Of a stretch of 5,517 nt of DNA, positions 1 to 5,517 are shown in pieces. Position 1 is the stretch's first letter. The number at the start of each line of letters is the position of its first letter. The notes under the pieces were generated by a model. That model was given only the letters and a program-made list of their open reading frames with translations. It searched no databases and was not told the origin of the DNA. The translations under genes were made by a program, and so were the position numbers. Origin of the DNA: Oscillospiraceae bacterium (GTDB lineage: Bacteria; Bacillota; Clostridia; Oscillospirales; Oscillospiraceae); contig JAQVYO010000101.1 of NCBI GenBank assembly GCA_028708585.1, positions 1 through 5,517 of the forward strand, in the 5' to 3' direction.

Positions 1-37
1 TGCTCCGGAACGCGTTTTCAATGTCGGATAGATTCAT
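1..37 (-). CDS. 5' end of an unidentified gene (12 codons, runs off the window)
   Basis: A reading frame begins at the ATG at 37-35 and gives MNLSDIENAFRS before the window ends. The start is preferred over an in-frame ATG at 52-50 because a GAGGA motif at 50-46 sits 8 nt before it, whereas the outer ATG has only a poor A-rich leader. It follows the stop of the ABC exporter gene by 28 nt on the same strand with no terminator between, so the two are probably co-transcribed. Twelve residues are too few to assign a family, and I do not recognise the protein. It does not look like the start of a second ABC half-transporter, but that cannot be excluded. Confidence 0.55.
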   Translation of the reverse strand, partial: MNLSDIENAFRS

Positions 38-45
38 GAATGGTT

Positions 46-50
46 TCCTC
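46..50 (-). promoter_or_regulatory. Ribosome binding site of the partial gene at the left edge
   Basis: GAGGA on the minus strand lies 8 nt before the ATG at 37. It decides that start over the ATG at 52, which overlaps this motif. Confidence 0.45.
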
Positions 51-65
51 ATTTTTCTCGTTGGA

Positions 66-1814
66 TTAAACCATGCTGTTTTGCAGACGGTACAGCTTGG
101 CATATTCTCCACCCTTTGCCAAAAGCTCCTCGTGGGAGCCTTGCTCCGCGATGCCGTCCTCCTCGATAACCACGATTTTCTGTGCGCCTCGGATGGTGGA
201 AAGCCGGTGGGCGATGACAATGGTGGTGCGGCCGCTGGAAAGCTTGTCGAAGGCGCTTTGAATGCGCGATTCGGTGATGCTGTCCAGAGCGGAGGTGGCC
301 TCGTCCAGAATCAAAATGGGGGGATTTTTGAGGAAGATGCGGGCAATGGAAATGCGCTGTTTCTGCCCGCCGGAAAGCATGACGCCCCGCTCCCCCACAT
401 AGGTATCATACCCATCCGGGAACGAAAGAATATCCTCGTGAATCTCCGCAAGCCGGGCGGCGGCGACAATTTCCTGGTCGGTTGCCTCCGGCCTGCCGTA
501 GCGGATGTTTTCCAGAATGGAGCCGGCAAAGAGGAACACATCCTGCTGGACAATGCCGATGTTTTCCCGGAGGGATTTCTGGGTGACGCCGCGCACATCG
601 CTGCCGTCCACCAAAACGCGGCCCCCCGTCACATCATAAAACCGGGGGATCAGCTGGCACAGCGTGCTTTTTCCGCCGCCGGAAGGGCCGACCACCGCCA
701 AAGTTTCCCCGATGGGAACCTGGAGGTTGATGTGGGAGAGCACCGGGGTTTTTCCATCATAGGAAAAGGAGACGTCCTCAAAAAGAATTTCTCCCTTGAC
801 CCGGCCTAAATTTTTTGCCCCCGGCTGGTCACTGATTTCCGGGTCGGTGCGCATCAGCTGGAGAAAGCGTTTGAAGCCCACGGTTCCCGCGGTGATTTGG
901 TCGGCCAGGCTGATAATCTGCCGGATGGGAGTGAAAAAGGCGGAGATATAAAGGGTAAAGGTAATCATTTCGATGGTGCTGAAATGCCCCTGCATGATGA
1001 GATAGCCGCCGTACATAATGACCAGGATATTAATAAAAGACATGAAAAATTCCTGAGATCCGGAAAACATCCCCATCGCCTTGTAAAATTCGCTTTTGGA
1101 GTGTTTGAACATCTCGTTGGAATGAAAGAATTTTTCCCGTTCCCGGTCCTCGTTGGCAAAGGCTTTGGCGGTGCGCATGCCGGAAATGCTGGACTCCAGC
1201 TGGTTGTTGATGCCGGCCAGCCGCTCCTTGACCTTGTTGGAAGCCCTGGACATCCGCCTGCGAAGGACTAGTGTCAGGGCGATGGCCACCGGAAACACCA
1301 GCGTAATCAGCAGCGCCAGCCGCCACTGAATGGTGAACATGATAATCAGCCCGCCAATGATGACGGCGGTGCTGGTGAACAGATATTCCGGGCCGTGATG
1401 GGCAAGCTCGGTAATCTCAAACAGATCTCCCGTCACCCGGTTCATCAGCTGCCCTGTGCGGTTTTTGTCATAAAAACCAAAGGATAACTCCTGCATGTGG
1501 CTGAATAGATCCTTGCGGATATCCGCCTCGATGCGCACCCCCATGGAGTGGCCCACATAGGAAACCACGAACAACAGTACGCCCCGGAACGCCTGCAAAA
1601 GGATCATGCTGGCCATAATGAGAAAAAAGGCGGAGAACAGCTTGGCCGGCAGAAGGGTCTGAAGGGAATACCGGGTGACCAAAGGGAAGGCCAGGTCGGC
1701 AAGAGAGGCCACAAGCGCACAGGCCATGTCCACCGCGAAAAATTTCCAGTGGGGTTTATAATAAGATGCAAAGATGGAAAACGTGCTTTTTTCTTTATAC
1801 TGTTCTTTGGTCAT
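66..1814 (-). CDS. ABC exporter half-transporter (fused membrane and ATPase domains)
   Basis: A 582-residue protein with the architecture of type I ABC exporters (MsbA/BmrA/LmrA-like, COG1132 style). Residues 1 to about 310 form the membrane domain, with six hydrophobic segments near 25-47, 60-84, 144-163, 165-184, 256-276 and 281-300. The ATPase domain follows: A-loop Tyr352, Walker A GPSGGGKST (376-384), Q-loop Gln423/424, signature LSGGQ (480-484), Walker B ILILD plus Glu505, D-loop SALD (508-511) and switch His536. All catalytic residues are present, so it should be active, as a homodimer or paired with a second half encoded elsewhere. The ATG at 1814 is chosen over one at 1835 because AAAGGA lies 6 nt upstream of it. 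It starts 52 nt after the mnmA stop with no terminator seen between. Substrate cannot be read from sequence; lipids, drugs or peptides are all possible for this family. Confidence 0.95.
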   Translation of the reverse strand: MTKEQYKEKSTFSIFASYYKPHWKFFAVDMACALVASLADLAFPLVTRYSLQTLLPAKLFSAFFLIMASMILLQAFRGVLLFVVSYVGHSMGVRIEADIRKDLFSHMQELSFGFYDKNRTGQLMNRVTGDLFEITELAHHGPEYLFTSTAVIIGGLIIMFTIQWRLALLITLVFPVAIALTLVLRRRMSRASNKVKERLAGINNQLESSISGMRTAKAFANEDREREKFFHSNEMFKHSKSEFYKAMGMFSGSQEFFMSFINILVIMYGGYLIMQGHFSTIEMITFTLYISAFFTPIRQIISLADQITAGTVGFKRFLQLMRTDPEISDQPGAKNLGRVKGEILFEDVSFSYDGKTPVLSHINLQVPIGETLAVVGPSGGGKSTLCQLIPRFYDVTGGRVLVDGSDVRGVTQKSLRENIGIVQQDVFLFAGSILENIRYGRPEATDQEIVAAARLAEIHEDILSFPDGYDTYVGERGVMLSGGQKQRISIARIFLKNPPILILDEATSALDSITESRIQSAFDKLSSGRTTIVIAHRLSTIRGAQKIVVIEEDGIAEQGSHEELLAKGGEYAKLYRLQNSMV

Positions 1815-1820
1815 ATCATT

Positions 1821-1826
1821 TCCTTT
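1821..1826 (-). promoter_or_regulatory. Ribosome binding site of the ABC exporter gene
   Basis: AAAGGA on the minus strand is 6 nt before the ATG at 1814. The alternative ATG at 1835 lacks a purine-rich site at useful spacing, so this motif removes seven residues (MTEKGND) from the longest possible reading frame. Confidence 0.65.
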
Positions 1827-1866
1827 CTCTGTCATGCGGGCGGTGCAAAGGAGGAACGCCGGAAGA

Positions 1867-2886
1867 TCAAATCAGCCACCCGCTGCCCATTACCTGGTCC
1901 CCCTGATAAAAAACTGCCAGCTGCCCCGGCGCGGGCATGCGGACGGGAGCGTTTAGGGCAATATGCACAAGGTCTCCTCGGGGAGTGAAAATCGCCGGTT
2001 CCTCCCGCCGGGTGTGCCGGAATTTTACGGTTCCTTCCGCGGGGAAAGAAAGGCCGTCCCCGGAAATCCAGTTGGGGGCGCGGCAAAGCGCCTCCCGAAC
2101 CAAAAGCCCGTCCCCTTCCGAAAGGGTGATCCGGTTGGTTTTCGGATCGATTTTACTGACATACATCCGCCGGCCGGCGGAAAACCGCAGGCCCCGCCGC
2201 TGCCCCAGCGTATAGTGATGGATGCCCCGATGCCGGCCCAGAACGCGGCCGCTGGAATCCACAAAATCCCCCTCCGGGGGAACCGGGCCACGAAGAGCCA
2301 GCCAGGCGGCGTAATCTCCCTCCGGGATAAAGCAGATTTCCATGCTGTCCGGCTTTGCATACACAGGGAGGCCCATCTCTTTTGCCAGGCCGCGGACCTC
2401 CTGCTTCCGGTATCCGCCCAAAGGGAAACGGATCCGCTCGATCTGCCGGGGCCTCAGCCGGGACAGCAGATAGGACTGGTCGTTTTCCGGTTTTCCCTTG
2501 AGAAGAAGGGGCCGCAGGGTTCCTTCTTCCGTTGCGGTCCGGGCGTAATGCCCCGTGGCCACCAGCCGGGCGCCGATCCGGTCCGCTTCCCGCATCAGGG
2601 CGGGAAACTTGACCAGAGGGTTGCACCGGGCGCAGGGCAGCGGAGTTTTCCCATTTACATAATCCGCCGCAAAGGGCGTGCATACGCATTCTTCCAATGG
2701 CTCCCGGATAGAGGAAACCGCAAAAGGCAGATGCAGAAAACAGGCTGTCGCCCGGGCATCTTCCCGCCCGGTTCCGCTGCCCGCATCCAGAAAAAGGCAG
2801 TGCACCTCGTAGTCCCGCCGCAAAAGAGCGGCGGCCACGGCGGAGTCCACCCCGCCGGAAAGCCCCAGCACAATTTTTTCTTTCAT
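1867..2886 (-). CDS. mnmA: tRNA-U34 2-thiouridylase, MnmA/TrmU type (variant or paralogue)
   Basis: A 339-residue cytoplasmic enzyme of the MnmA family. Such enzymes adenylate C2 of wobble uridine and replace oxygen with sulfur relayed from a cysteine desulfurase. The PP-loop SGGVDS is at 10-15. TPLPCARCN (81-89) supplies Cys85 and Cys88, ATGHY is at 110-114, and SMEICFIPEGDY places the second catalytic cysteine at Cys185. The C-terminal half has the HHYTLGQRRGL and PGQLAVFYQGD...GSGW motifs of the family's tRNA-binding and beta-barrel domains. By recall of E. coli MnmA, Cys88 and Cys185 correspond to Cys102 and Cys199. The PP-loop-to-Cys88 spacing is about 11 residues shorter than in E. coli and the usual Asn-Trp loop is absent, so this may be a second MnmA paralogue rather than the only copy. 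The ATG at 2886 is chosen for its GGGAG site; TTG 2904 and ATG 2901 are weaker alternatives. The ABC exporter gene follows. Confidence 0.9.
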   Translation of the reverse strand: MKEKIVLGLSGGVDSAVAAALLRRDYEVHCLFLDAGSGTGREDARATACFLHLPFAVSSIREPLEECVCTPFAADYVNGKTPLPCARCNPLVKFPALMREADRIGARLVATGHYARTATEEGTLRPLLLKGKPENDQSYLLSRLRPRQIERIRFPLGGYRKQEVRGLAKEMGLPVYAKPDSMEICFIPEGDYAAWLALRGPVPPEGDFVDSSGRVLGRHRGIHHYTLGQRRGLRFSAGRRMYVSKIDPKTNRITLSEGDGLLVREALCRAPNWISGDGLSFPAEGTVKFRHTRREEPAIFTPRGDLVHIALNAPVRMPAPGQLAVFYQGDQVMGSGWLI

Positions 2887-2892
2887 AAAACG

Positions 2893-2897
2893 CTCCC
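2893..2897 (-). promoter_or_regulatory. Ribosome binding site of mnmA
   Basis: GGGAG on the minus strand, 6 nt before the ATG at 2886. It overlaps the codons that would follow the alternative ATG at 2901, which argues for the shorter protein. It begins only a few nucleotides after the U5 tract of the terminator-like hairpin, leaving no room for a separate promoter downstream of that hairpin. Confidence 0.65.
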
Positions 2898-2902
2898 GCA
2901 TC

Positions 2903-2950
2903 AAAAATCCGCCGCTTCGGGCAAAACGAAACCCTTCTTACCCGGCGGCG
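2903..2950 (-). terminator. Terminator-like hairpin with U5 tract just before mnmA (possible attenuator)
   Basis: On the minus strand the arm at 2950-2941 (CGCCGCCGGG) pairs with 2921-2918 (CCCG) and 2915-2910 (GCGGCG). This makes ten G-C pairs with a two-base AA bulge and a 19-nt loop. The stem can extend by a G-U and an A-U pair and is followed by UUUUU at 2907-2903. This is the layout of an intrinsic terminator, but it ends only about 17 nt before the mnmA ATG. It could therefore end read-through from mnmG and the cyclase, or act as a conditional attenuator of mnmA. The long loop and the bulge lower the certainty. Confidence 0.5.
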
Positions 2951-2960
2951 AAATGCGCCG
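2946..2960 (-). promoter_or_regulatory. Competing hairpin that would disrupt the terminator-like stem
   Basis: On the minus strand CGGCG (2960-2956) and CGCCG (2950-2946) pair around a CATTT loop. The second arm is the same segment that forms the 5' arm of the terminator-like hairpin at 2950-2941, so the two folds exclude each other. A slightly shifted alternative pairs CCGGC with GCCGG across the same region. The stem is short (5 bp), so this is a candidate antiterminator only. Confidence 0.35.
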
Positions 2961-2987
2961 GCAAAACACCAATCCCTGCGGCCGGGA

Positions 2988-3001
2988 CGGCTGCGCAGCC
3001 G
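2988..3001. repeat. 14-bp perfect palindrome in the spacer
   Basis: CGGCTGCGCAGCCG is its own reverse complement. In RNA it could form a 5-bp stem with a minimal loop; in DNA it could be a protein site. A partial copy of its core (ctgcgca) recurs 12 bp away at 3003-3009, which hints at slippage or a tandem site. Confidence 0.5.
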
Positions 3002-3025
3002 CCTGCGCACAGCGCGGGGAAGGGG

Positions 3026-3048
3026 AAAGGCCGGGCGCGCCCGGCTTT
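3026..3048. repeat. GC-rich palindrome with flanking A/U run, weak terminator-like
   Basis: The 16-bp perfect palindrome at 3030-3045 (GCCGGGCGCGCCCGGC) gives a 6-bp G-C stem with a CGCG tetraloop. On the minus strand AAA precedes it and C-UUU follows, adding three A-U pairs with one bulged C. The downstream bases are C-rich with no long U tract, so termination would be weak. It lies about 70 nt after the cyclase stop. Confidence 0.5.
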
Positions 3049-3055
3049 GGATTTC

Positions 3056-3072
3056 AGGGAACCTTGCTCCCT
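3056..3072 (-). repeat. Short hairpin adjoining the larger one after the cyclase gene
   Basis: AGGGA (3072-3068) and TCCCT (3060-3056) pair around a 7-nt loop on the minus strand. Its first base is shared with the last base of the 3072-3099 hairpin, so the two stems could stack end to end if one pair is given up. No U tract follows. Confidence 0.35.
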
Positions 3073-3099
3073 TGAAGGCCGCCGCCAGGCAGCCTTCAA
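3072..3099 (-). repeat. Inverted repeat 18 nt downstream of the cyclase stop
   Basis: TTGAAGGC and GCCTTCAA form a perfect 8-bp stem. After one C/A mismatch the stem continues as GCC/GGC with a four-base loop, giving 11 pairs in all. Its position right after the stop codon at 3120-3118 suggests a 3' stabilising hairpin. GGGAGCAAGG rather than a U tract follows, so it is not a standard intrinsic terminator. Confidence 0.5.
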
Positions 3100-3117
3100 C
3101 GCTTCAGCTTTGTGAGA

Positions 3118-3795
3118 CTATACGATAAGGTCGTAAAACAGGGAATGTGCCACATCGTCTTCAAAGGCCAGAACCCGGGCGGGCGCGCCGTCCGCCCCTT
3201 CGTAGTGCAGGGGGAGGGCCAAGAGGGTGAAAACGCTTTGGCAGAGATCCGAAAGGTTCGCGAGATTCTCCAAAATCACCATTTGCGCCTCCAGGGCGAT
3301 CTTGTGGCAGGCAAGGGGGTCCGCGCCGATGGGGTCAATGGAAGGCGCGTCGGTTCCCACGCCTTTTTTGCCCAGAGCCGCAAGATGGCGGAGAACGACA
3401 GGGTCGGGGACGGGAAAGGACCCGTAATAACTGGGTTTTCCCCAATGTTTGTCCCATCCTGTGTAAAACAAAACGAATTGGGCCAGGTTTAAGGCTCCGT
3501 CGTACAAAGAGAGCCGGTCCATCCCAATGACGCCCCCTTCCGGGATGTTTTGGCAGTCCACCAAAAGACCGGGGCCAACAAACTGCTCTATGGGCATCTG
3601 ATCCAAAGTCTTCCCCCGGGGAAGCAGGTGGGCGGGCGCGTCCATGTGGGTTCCGGTGTGAGAATGCAGGGAAAGAAGGGTTTCCCGGAATCCGTCCCGC
3701 TCCAGGGAACAGACCTTGTGCAGATCCGGCGGCGCGGAACCCGGAAAAACCGGCATTTGTTCCGTTATTTTGTGGGTTAAGTCAATGCTGCGCAT
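3118..3795 (-). CDS. Cyclase-family metal-dependent hydrolase (kynurenine formamidase-like)
   Basis: A 225-residue soluble protein of the cyclase family (Pfam PF04199 type), which includes bacterial kynurenine formamidase and isatin hydrolase. The family's metal motif HxGTHxDxPxH is intact at 46-56 (HTGTHMDAPAH). Further conserved parts are YTGWDKHWG (111-119), GTDAPSIDP (147-155), His164 and ILENLANL, with Glu176 as the likely metal ligand. Length is normal for the family. The ATG at 3795 is chosen because GAGGTG lies 7 nt upstream; starting at 3852 would add 19 unlikely basic residues. The start overlaps the mnmG stop by 14 bp in a different frame, so translation is probably coupled to mnmG. 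No tryptophan-catabolism gene is nearby, so the substrate is unknown; the family hydrolyses amide, lactam or ester-like bonds. Confidence 0.9.
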   Translation of the reverse strand: MRSIDLTHKITEQMPVFPGSAPPDLHKVCSLERDGFRETLLSLHSHTGTHMDAPAHLLPRGKTLDQMPIEQFVGPGLLVDCQNIPEGGVIGMDRLSLYDGALNLAQFVLFYTGWDKHWGKPSYYGSFPVPDPVVLRHLAALGKKGVGTDAPSIDPIGADPLACHKIALEAQMVILENLANLSDLCQSVFTLLALPLHYEGADGAPARVLAFEDDVAHSLFYDLIV

Positions 3796-5517
3796 TAGGC
3801 GACACCTCTTTTGAGTCCCGGCGGGGCGTTTTGTTGCAGGATGCTTTATCATTTTCCAGGTAGATCATCAGCGCTGTGATATCCGCCGGCGAAACGCCGG
3901 AAACGCGGGAAGCCTGCCCCAAATTTAGGGGCCGGATTTTGGAGAGCTTCTGCCGGGCTTCCAACCGGAGGCCTTGCAAATTTCGGTAATCAATGGAATC
4001 GGGAAGCAAATGCCCTTCCATCCGCTTAAATTCCTCCACCTGCCGGGCCTGCCGCCGGATATATCCCTCGTATTTCACGGAGATTTCCACCTGCTGGGCG
4101 ATTTCTGTGGATAATTCCGGCCGTTCCGGATCCAGCGGCGCAAGGTCCTCATAACGGATGCGGGGCCTGCGCAAAAGCTCGATAAGCCGGAAGCTGTTTT
4201 TGGCGGGAGGCTCCCCCCGCTGGGACAAAAGGGCGTCGAGCGCCGGGGAGGGAGGAACGCCGGTTTTCTCCAGCCGCCCGATTTCCCGTTCCACCGCCTC
4301 TTTTTTTGCGCGGACCCGAAGGTACCGTTCCTCAGAAATCAGGCCCAGCCGGTAGCCCAGGGGGGAAAGCCGCAGGTCGGCGTTGTCCTGCCGGTGCAAA
4401 AGGCGGTATTCCGTCCGCGCGGTCATCATCCGGTATGGCTCGTTGGTGCCCTTGAGAACCAGATCGTCAATTAAAGCGCCAATGTAGCCCTGGCTGCGGT
4501 CGATCACCAGAGGCGGGCGGCCCAAAATCTTCAAAGCGGCGTTGGCCCCCGCCACAAACCCCTGGGCCGCCGCTTCCTCATAACCGGAGGAGCCGTTGAA
4601 CTGCCCCGCCCCGTAAAGCCCGGAAATGTTCTTGTGTTCCAGGGTATGGCGCAGCTCCTGGGGATTGACGCAGTCATATTCAATGGCGTAGGCCGGGCGA
4701 GTCATCAACGCCCGCTCCAGCCCGGGTATGGTGTGCAGCATCTGAATCTGCACCTCCTCCGGCAGGGAGGAGGAAAATCCCTGCACATAAAGCTCCTCTG
4801 TCTCAAGGCCCATCGGCTCAATGAAAAGCTGGTGCCGCTTTTTTTCCGCAAAGCGCACCACTTTGTCCTCAATGGAAGGGCAGTACCGGGGGCCGACGCC
4901 CTGAATGACTCCGGAAAAGAGGGGGGAGCGGTCCAGATTTGCCCGGATTACCGCGTGGGTGCGTTCATTGGTGTAGGTGAGATAGCAGACCGCCCGGTTT
5001 TTCGGCGTCGTTTCGGTTGCAAAGGAAAAGGGAACGGGAACTTCGTCTCCTTCCTGCCGCTCCATTTTGGAAAAATCCACCGACCGGGCGTTGATGCGGG
5101 GCGGCGTTCCGGTTTTGAACCGGCGCAGTTCCAGCCCCAGCTTTTTCAGGCAGAGGGACAGGCCGGTGGCGGCAAACATCCCGTCCGGCCCGCCTTCCCT
5201 TGTGACTTCCCCCACGATGGTGCGCCCGTTGAGGTATGTGCCGGAGCAGACGATGGCGGCACGCACCGCGTAAACCGCCCCATTCTGGGTACGGACGCCG
5301 GAAACGGCGCCGTTTTCGGTGAAAATATCGGTGACTTCCGCCTGCTTCACGTCCAGATTTTCCTGGCGCTCCAGCGTATATTTCATGATCTTTTGATATT
5401 CCCGCCGGTCCGCCTGCGCCCGGAGGGAATGGACGGCGGGGCCTTTGCCACGGTTGAGCACCCGGTATTGGACGCAGGCCCTGTCCGCCGCCCGGGCCAT
5501 TTCGCCGCCCAGCGCGT
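3782..5517 (-). CDS. mnmG: tRNA-U34 carboxymethylaminomethyl synthase subunit MnmG (GidA), N-terminus outside the window
   Basis: The visible 577 codons cover all but roughly the first 60-65 residues, judged from recalled E. coli MnmG. MnmG binds FAD and NADH and, with the GTPase MnmE, adds the cmnm5 or nm5 group to C5 of wobble uridine using methylenetetrahydrofolate. The frame opens inside the conserved ALGGxMAxAxD segment. NRGKGPAVHSLRAQADR follows at visible residues 21-37, then CSGTYLNG and RFKTGTPPRI. Both GidA signatures are present: GVGPRYCPSIEDK, with the conserved Cys codon at 4882-4880, and GAGQFNGSSGYEEAAAQG at 4612-4559. TNEPYRMMTARTEYRL and the C-terminal helical domain (SVKYEGYIRRQ...RVSGVSPADITALMIYLE), used for MnmE contact, complete it. 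About 23 extra residues follow MIYLE. The FAD GxGxxG motif lies outside the window. The cyclase gene follows, not rsmG (gidB). Confidence 0.97.
   Translation of the reverse strand, partial: ALGGEMARAADRACVQYRVLNRGKGPAVHSLRAQADRREYQKIMKYTLERQENLDVKQAEVTDIFTENGAVSGVRTQNGAVYAVRAAIVCSGTYLNGRTIVGEVTREGGPDGMFAATGLSLCLKKLGLELRRFKTGTPPRINARSVDFSKMERQEGDEVPVPFSFATETTPKNRAVCYLTYTNERTHAVIRANLDRSPLFSGVIQGVGPRYCPSIEDKVVRFAEKKRHQLFIEPMGLETEELYVQGFSSSLPEEVQIQMLHTIPGLERALMTRPAYAIEYDCVNPQELRHTLEHKNISGLYGAGQFNGSSGYEEAAAQGFVAGANAALKILGRPPLVIDRSQGYIGALIDDLVLKGTNEPYRMMTARTEYRLLHRQDNADLRLSPLGYRLGLISEERYLRVRAKKEAVEREIGRLEKTGVPPSPALDALLSQRGEPPAKNSFRLIELLRRPRIRYEDLAPLDPERPELSTEIAQQVEISVKYEGYIRRQARQVEEFKRMEGHLLPDSIDYRNLQGLRLEARQKLSKIRPLNLGQASRVSGVSPADITALMIYLENDKASCNKTPRRDSKEVSPNAQH
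3803..3808 (-). promoter_or_regulatory. Ribosome binding site of the cyclase gene, inside mnmG
   Basis: GAGGTG on the minus strand, part of AAAAGAGGTG, sits 7 nt before the cyclase ATG at 3795. The same bases encode Lys-Glu-Val in the last codons of mnmG. It is the strongest Shine-Dalgarno match in the window and fixes the cyclase start. Confidence 0.75.

Larger units (their letters stand above)
2887..3117. other. Non-coding, hairpin-rich spacer between the cyclase gene and mnmA
   Basis: This 231-bp stretch is the only long gap in the window. I see no credible protein frame, tRNA or known riboswitch core in it, and no convincing promoter. It holds at least five inverted repeats, listed separately: 3072-3099, 3056-3072, 3026-3048, 2988-3001 and the alternative pair 2910-2950 / 2946-2960. 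It also has a direct repeat, ggcaaaac, at 2920-2927 and 2960-2967 (40 bp apart), and a doubled tgcgca at 2992-2997 and 3004-3009. It may be a 3' untranslated region of the cyclase message joined to a structured leader of mnmA, or a dispersed intergenic repeat. Confidence 0.6.

Noticed and set aside
21..809. A 262-codon plus-strand frame antisense to the ABC exporter ATPase domain, with a similar one at 897-1271
   Set aside because: These mirror the real minus-strand gene, which has all ABC motifs; no ribosome binding site or domain supports them.
1815..1866. A terminator or promoter between mnmA and the ABC exporter gene
   Set aside because: The 52-nt gap has no stable inverted repeat with a U tract and no recognisable -35/-10 pair, so co-transcription is the simpler reading.
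2935..2964. Possible sigma-70 promoter on the minus strand: TTGCCG, 18-nt spacer, TAAGAA
   Set aside because: Matches are only 4/6 and 3/6 to consensus, and the predicted start would fall inside the loop of the terminator-like hairpin. It remains the main rival to the attenuator idea, but I would not annotate it.
2153..3010. A 285-codon minus-strand frame overlapping mnmA in another phase and covering part of the spacer
   Set aside because: The translation is Arg/Gly/Pro-rich low-complexity sequence, and the in-phase mnmA frame explains the region. I do not take it as a protein gene in the spacer.
1963..3075. A 370-codon open frame on the plus strand, antisense to mnmA and crossing the spacer
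   Set aside because: It opposes a gene with clear family motifs, encodes a Pro/Gly/Arg-rich protein with no recognisable domain, and is the usual product of GC-rich codon bias on the opposite strand.
2887..3117. T-box, SAM, FMN, cobalamin riboswitch or tRNA in the spacer
   Set aside because: I looked for the T-box AGGGUGG core, the other conserved riboswitch cores and a cloverleaf with GGTTCRA, and saw none.
1..5517. CRISPR array, insertion sequence, phage or defence genes
   Set aside because: No spaced direct repeats, transposase motifs, terminal inverted repeats with duplications, or defence-type domains are visible.

Overview
The window reads as a compact, GC-rich housekeeping and accessory stretch from a Gram-positive bacterium. 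A clostridial genome (Oscillospirales-like) is my best guess. The grounds are GGAGG-type ribosome binding sites, the protein styles and the tight gene packing. This placement is inference and cannot be settled from the window alone. All five recognised genes lie on the minus strand, so transcription runs from right to left.

In transcription order: (1) the 3' nine-tenths of mnmG (5517-3782), the FAD enzyme that installs the carboxymethylaminomethyl or aminomethyl group on U34 of tRNA. (2) A metal-dependent cyclase/hydrolase (3795-3118), whose start overlaps the end of mnmG by 14 bp and whose ribosome binding site lies inside mnmG. (3) A 231-bp non-coding stretch (3117-2887) full of inverted repeats; its last part can fold into two mutually exclusive hairpins, one of them terminator-like with a U5 tract, just before the next gene. 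(4) An mnmA-type tRNA-U34 2-thiouridylase (2886-1867) with a CxxC...C cysteine set and a shortened N-terminal segment. (5) A half-size ABC exporter (1814-66). (6) The first 12 codons of an unidentified gene (37-1).

MnmG and MnmA modify the same base, position 5 and position 2 respectively of wobble uridine in tRNAs such as those for Lys, Glu and Gln. Their closeness is therefore functionally sensible, although the cyclase and exporter have no evident link to tRNA modification. The most interesting item is the candidate attenuator upstream of mnmA. No defence system, mobile element, CRISPR array, tRNA or rRNA was seen, and I find no evidence of an entirely new multi-gene system here.
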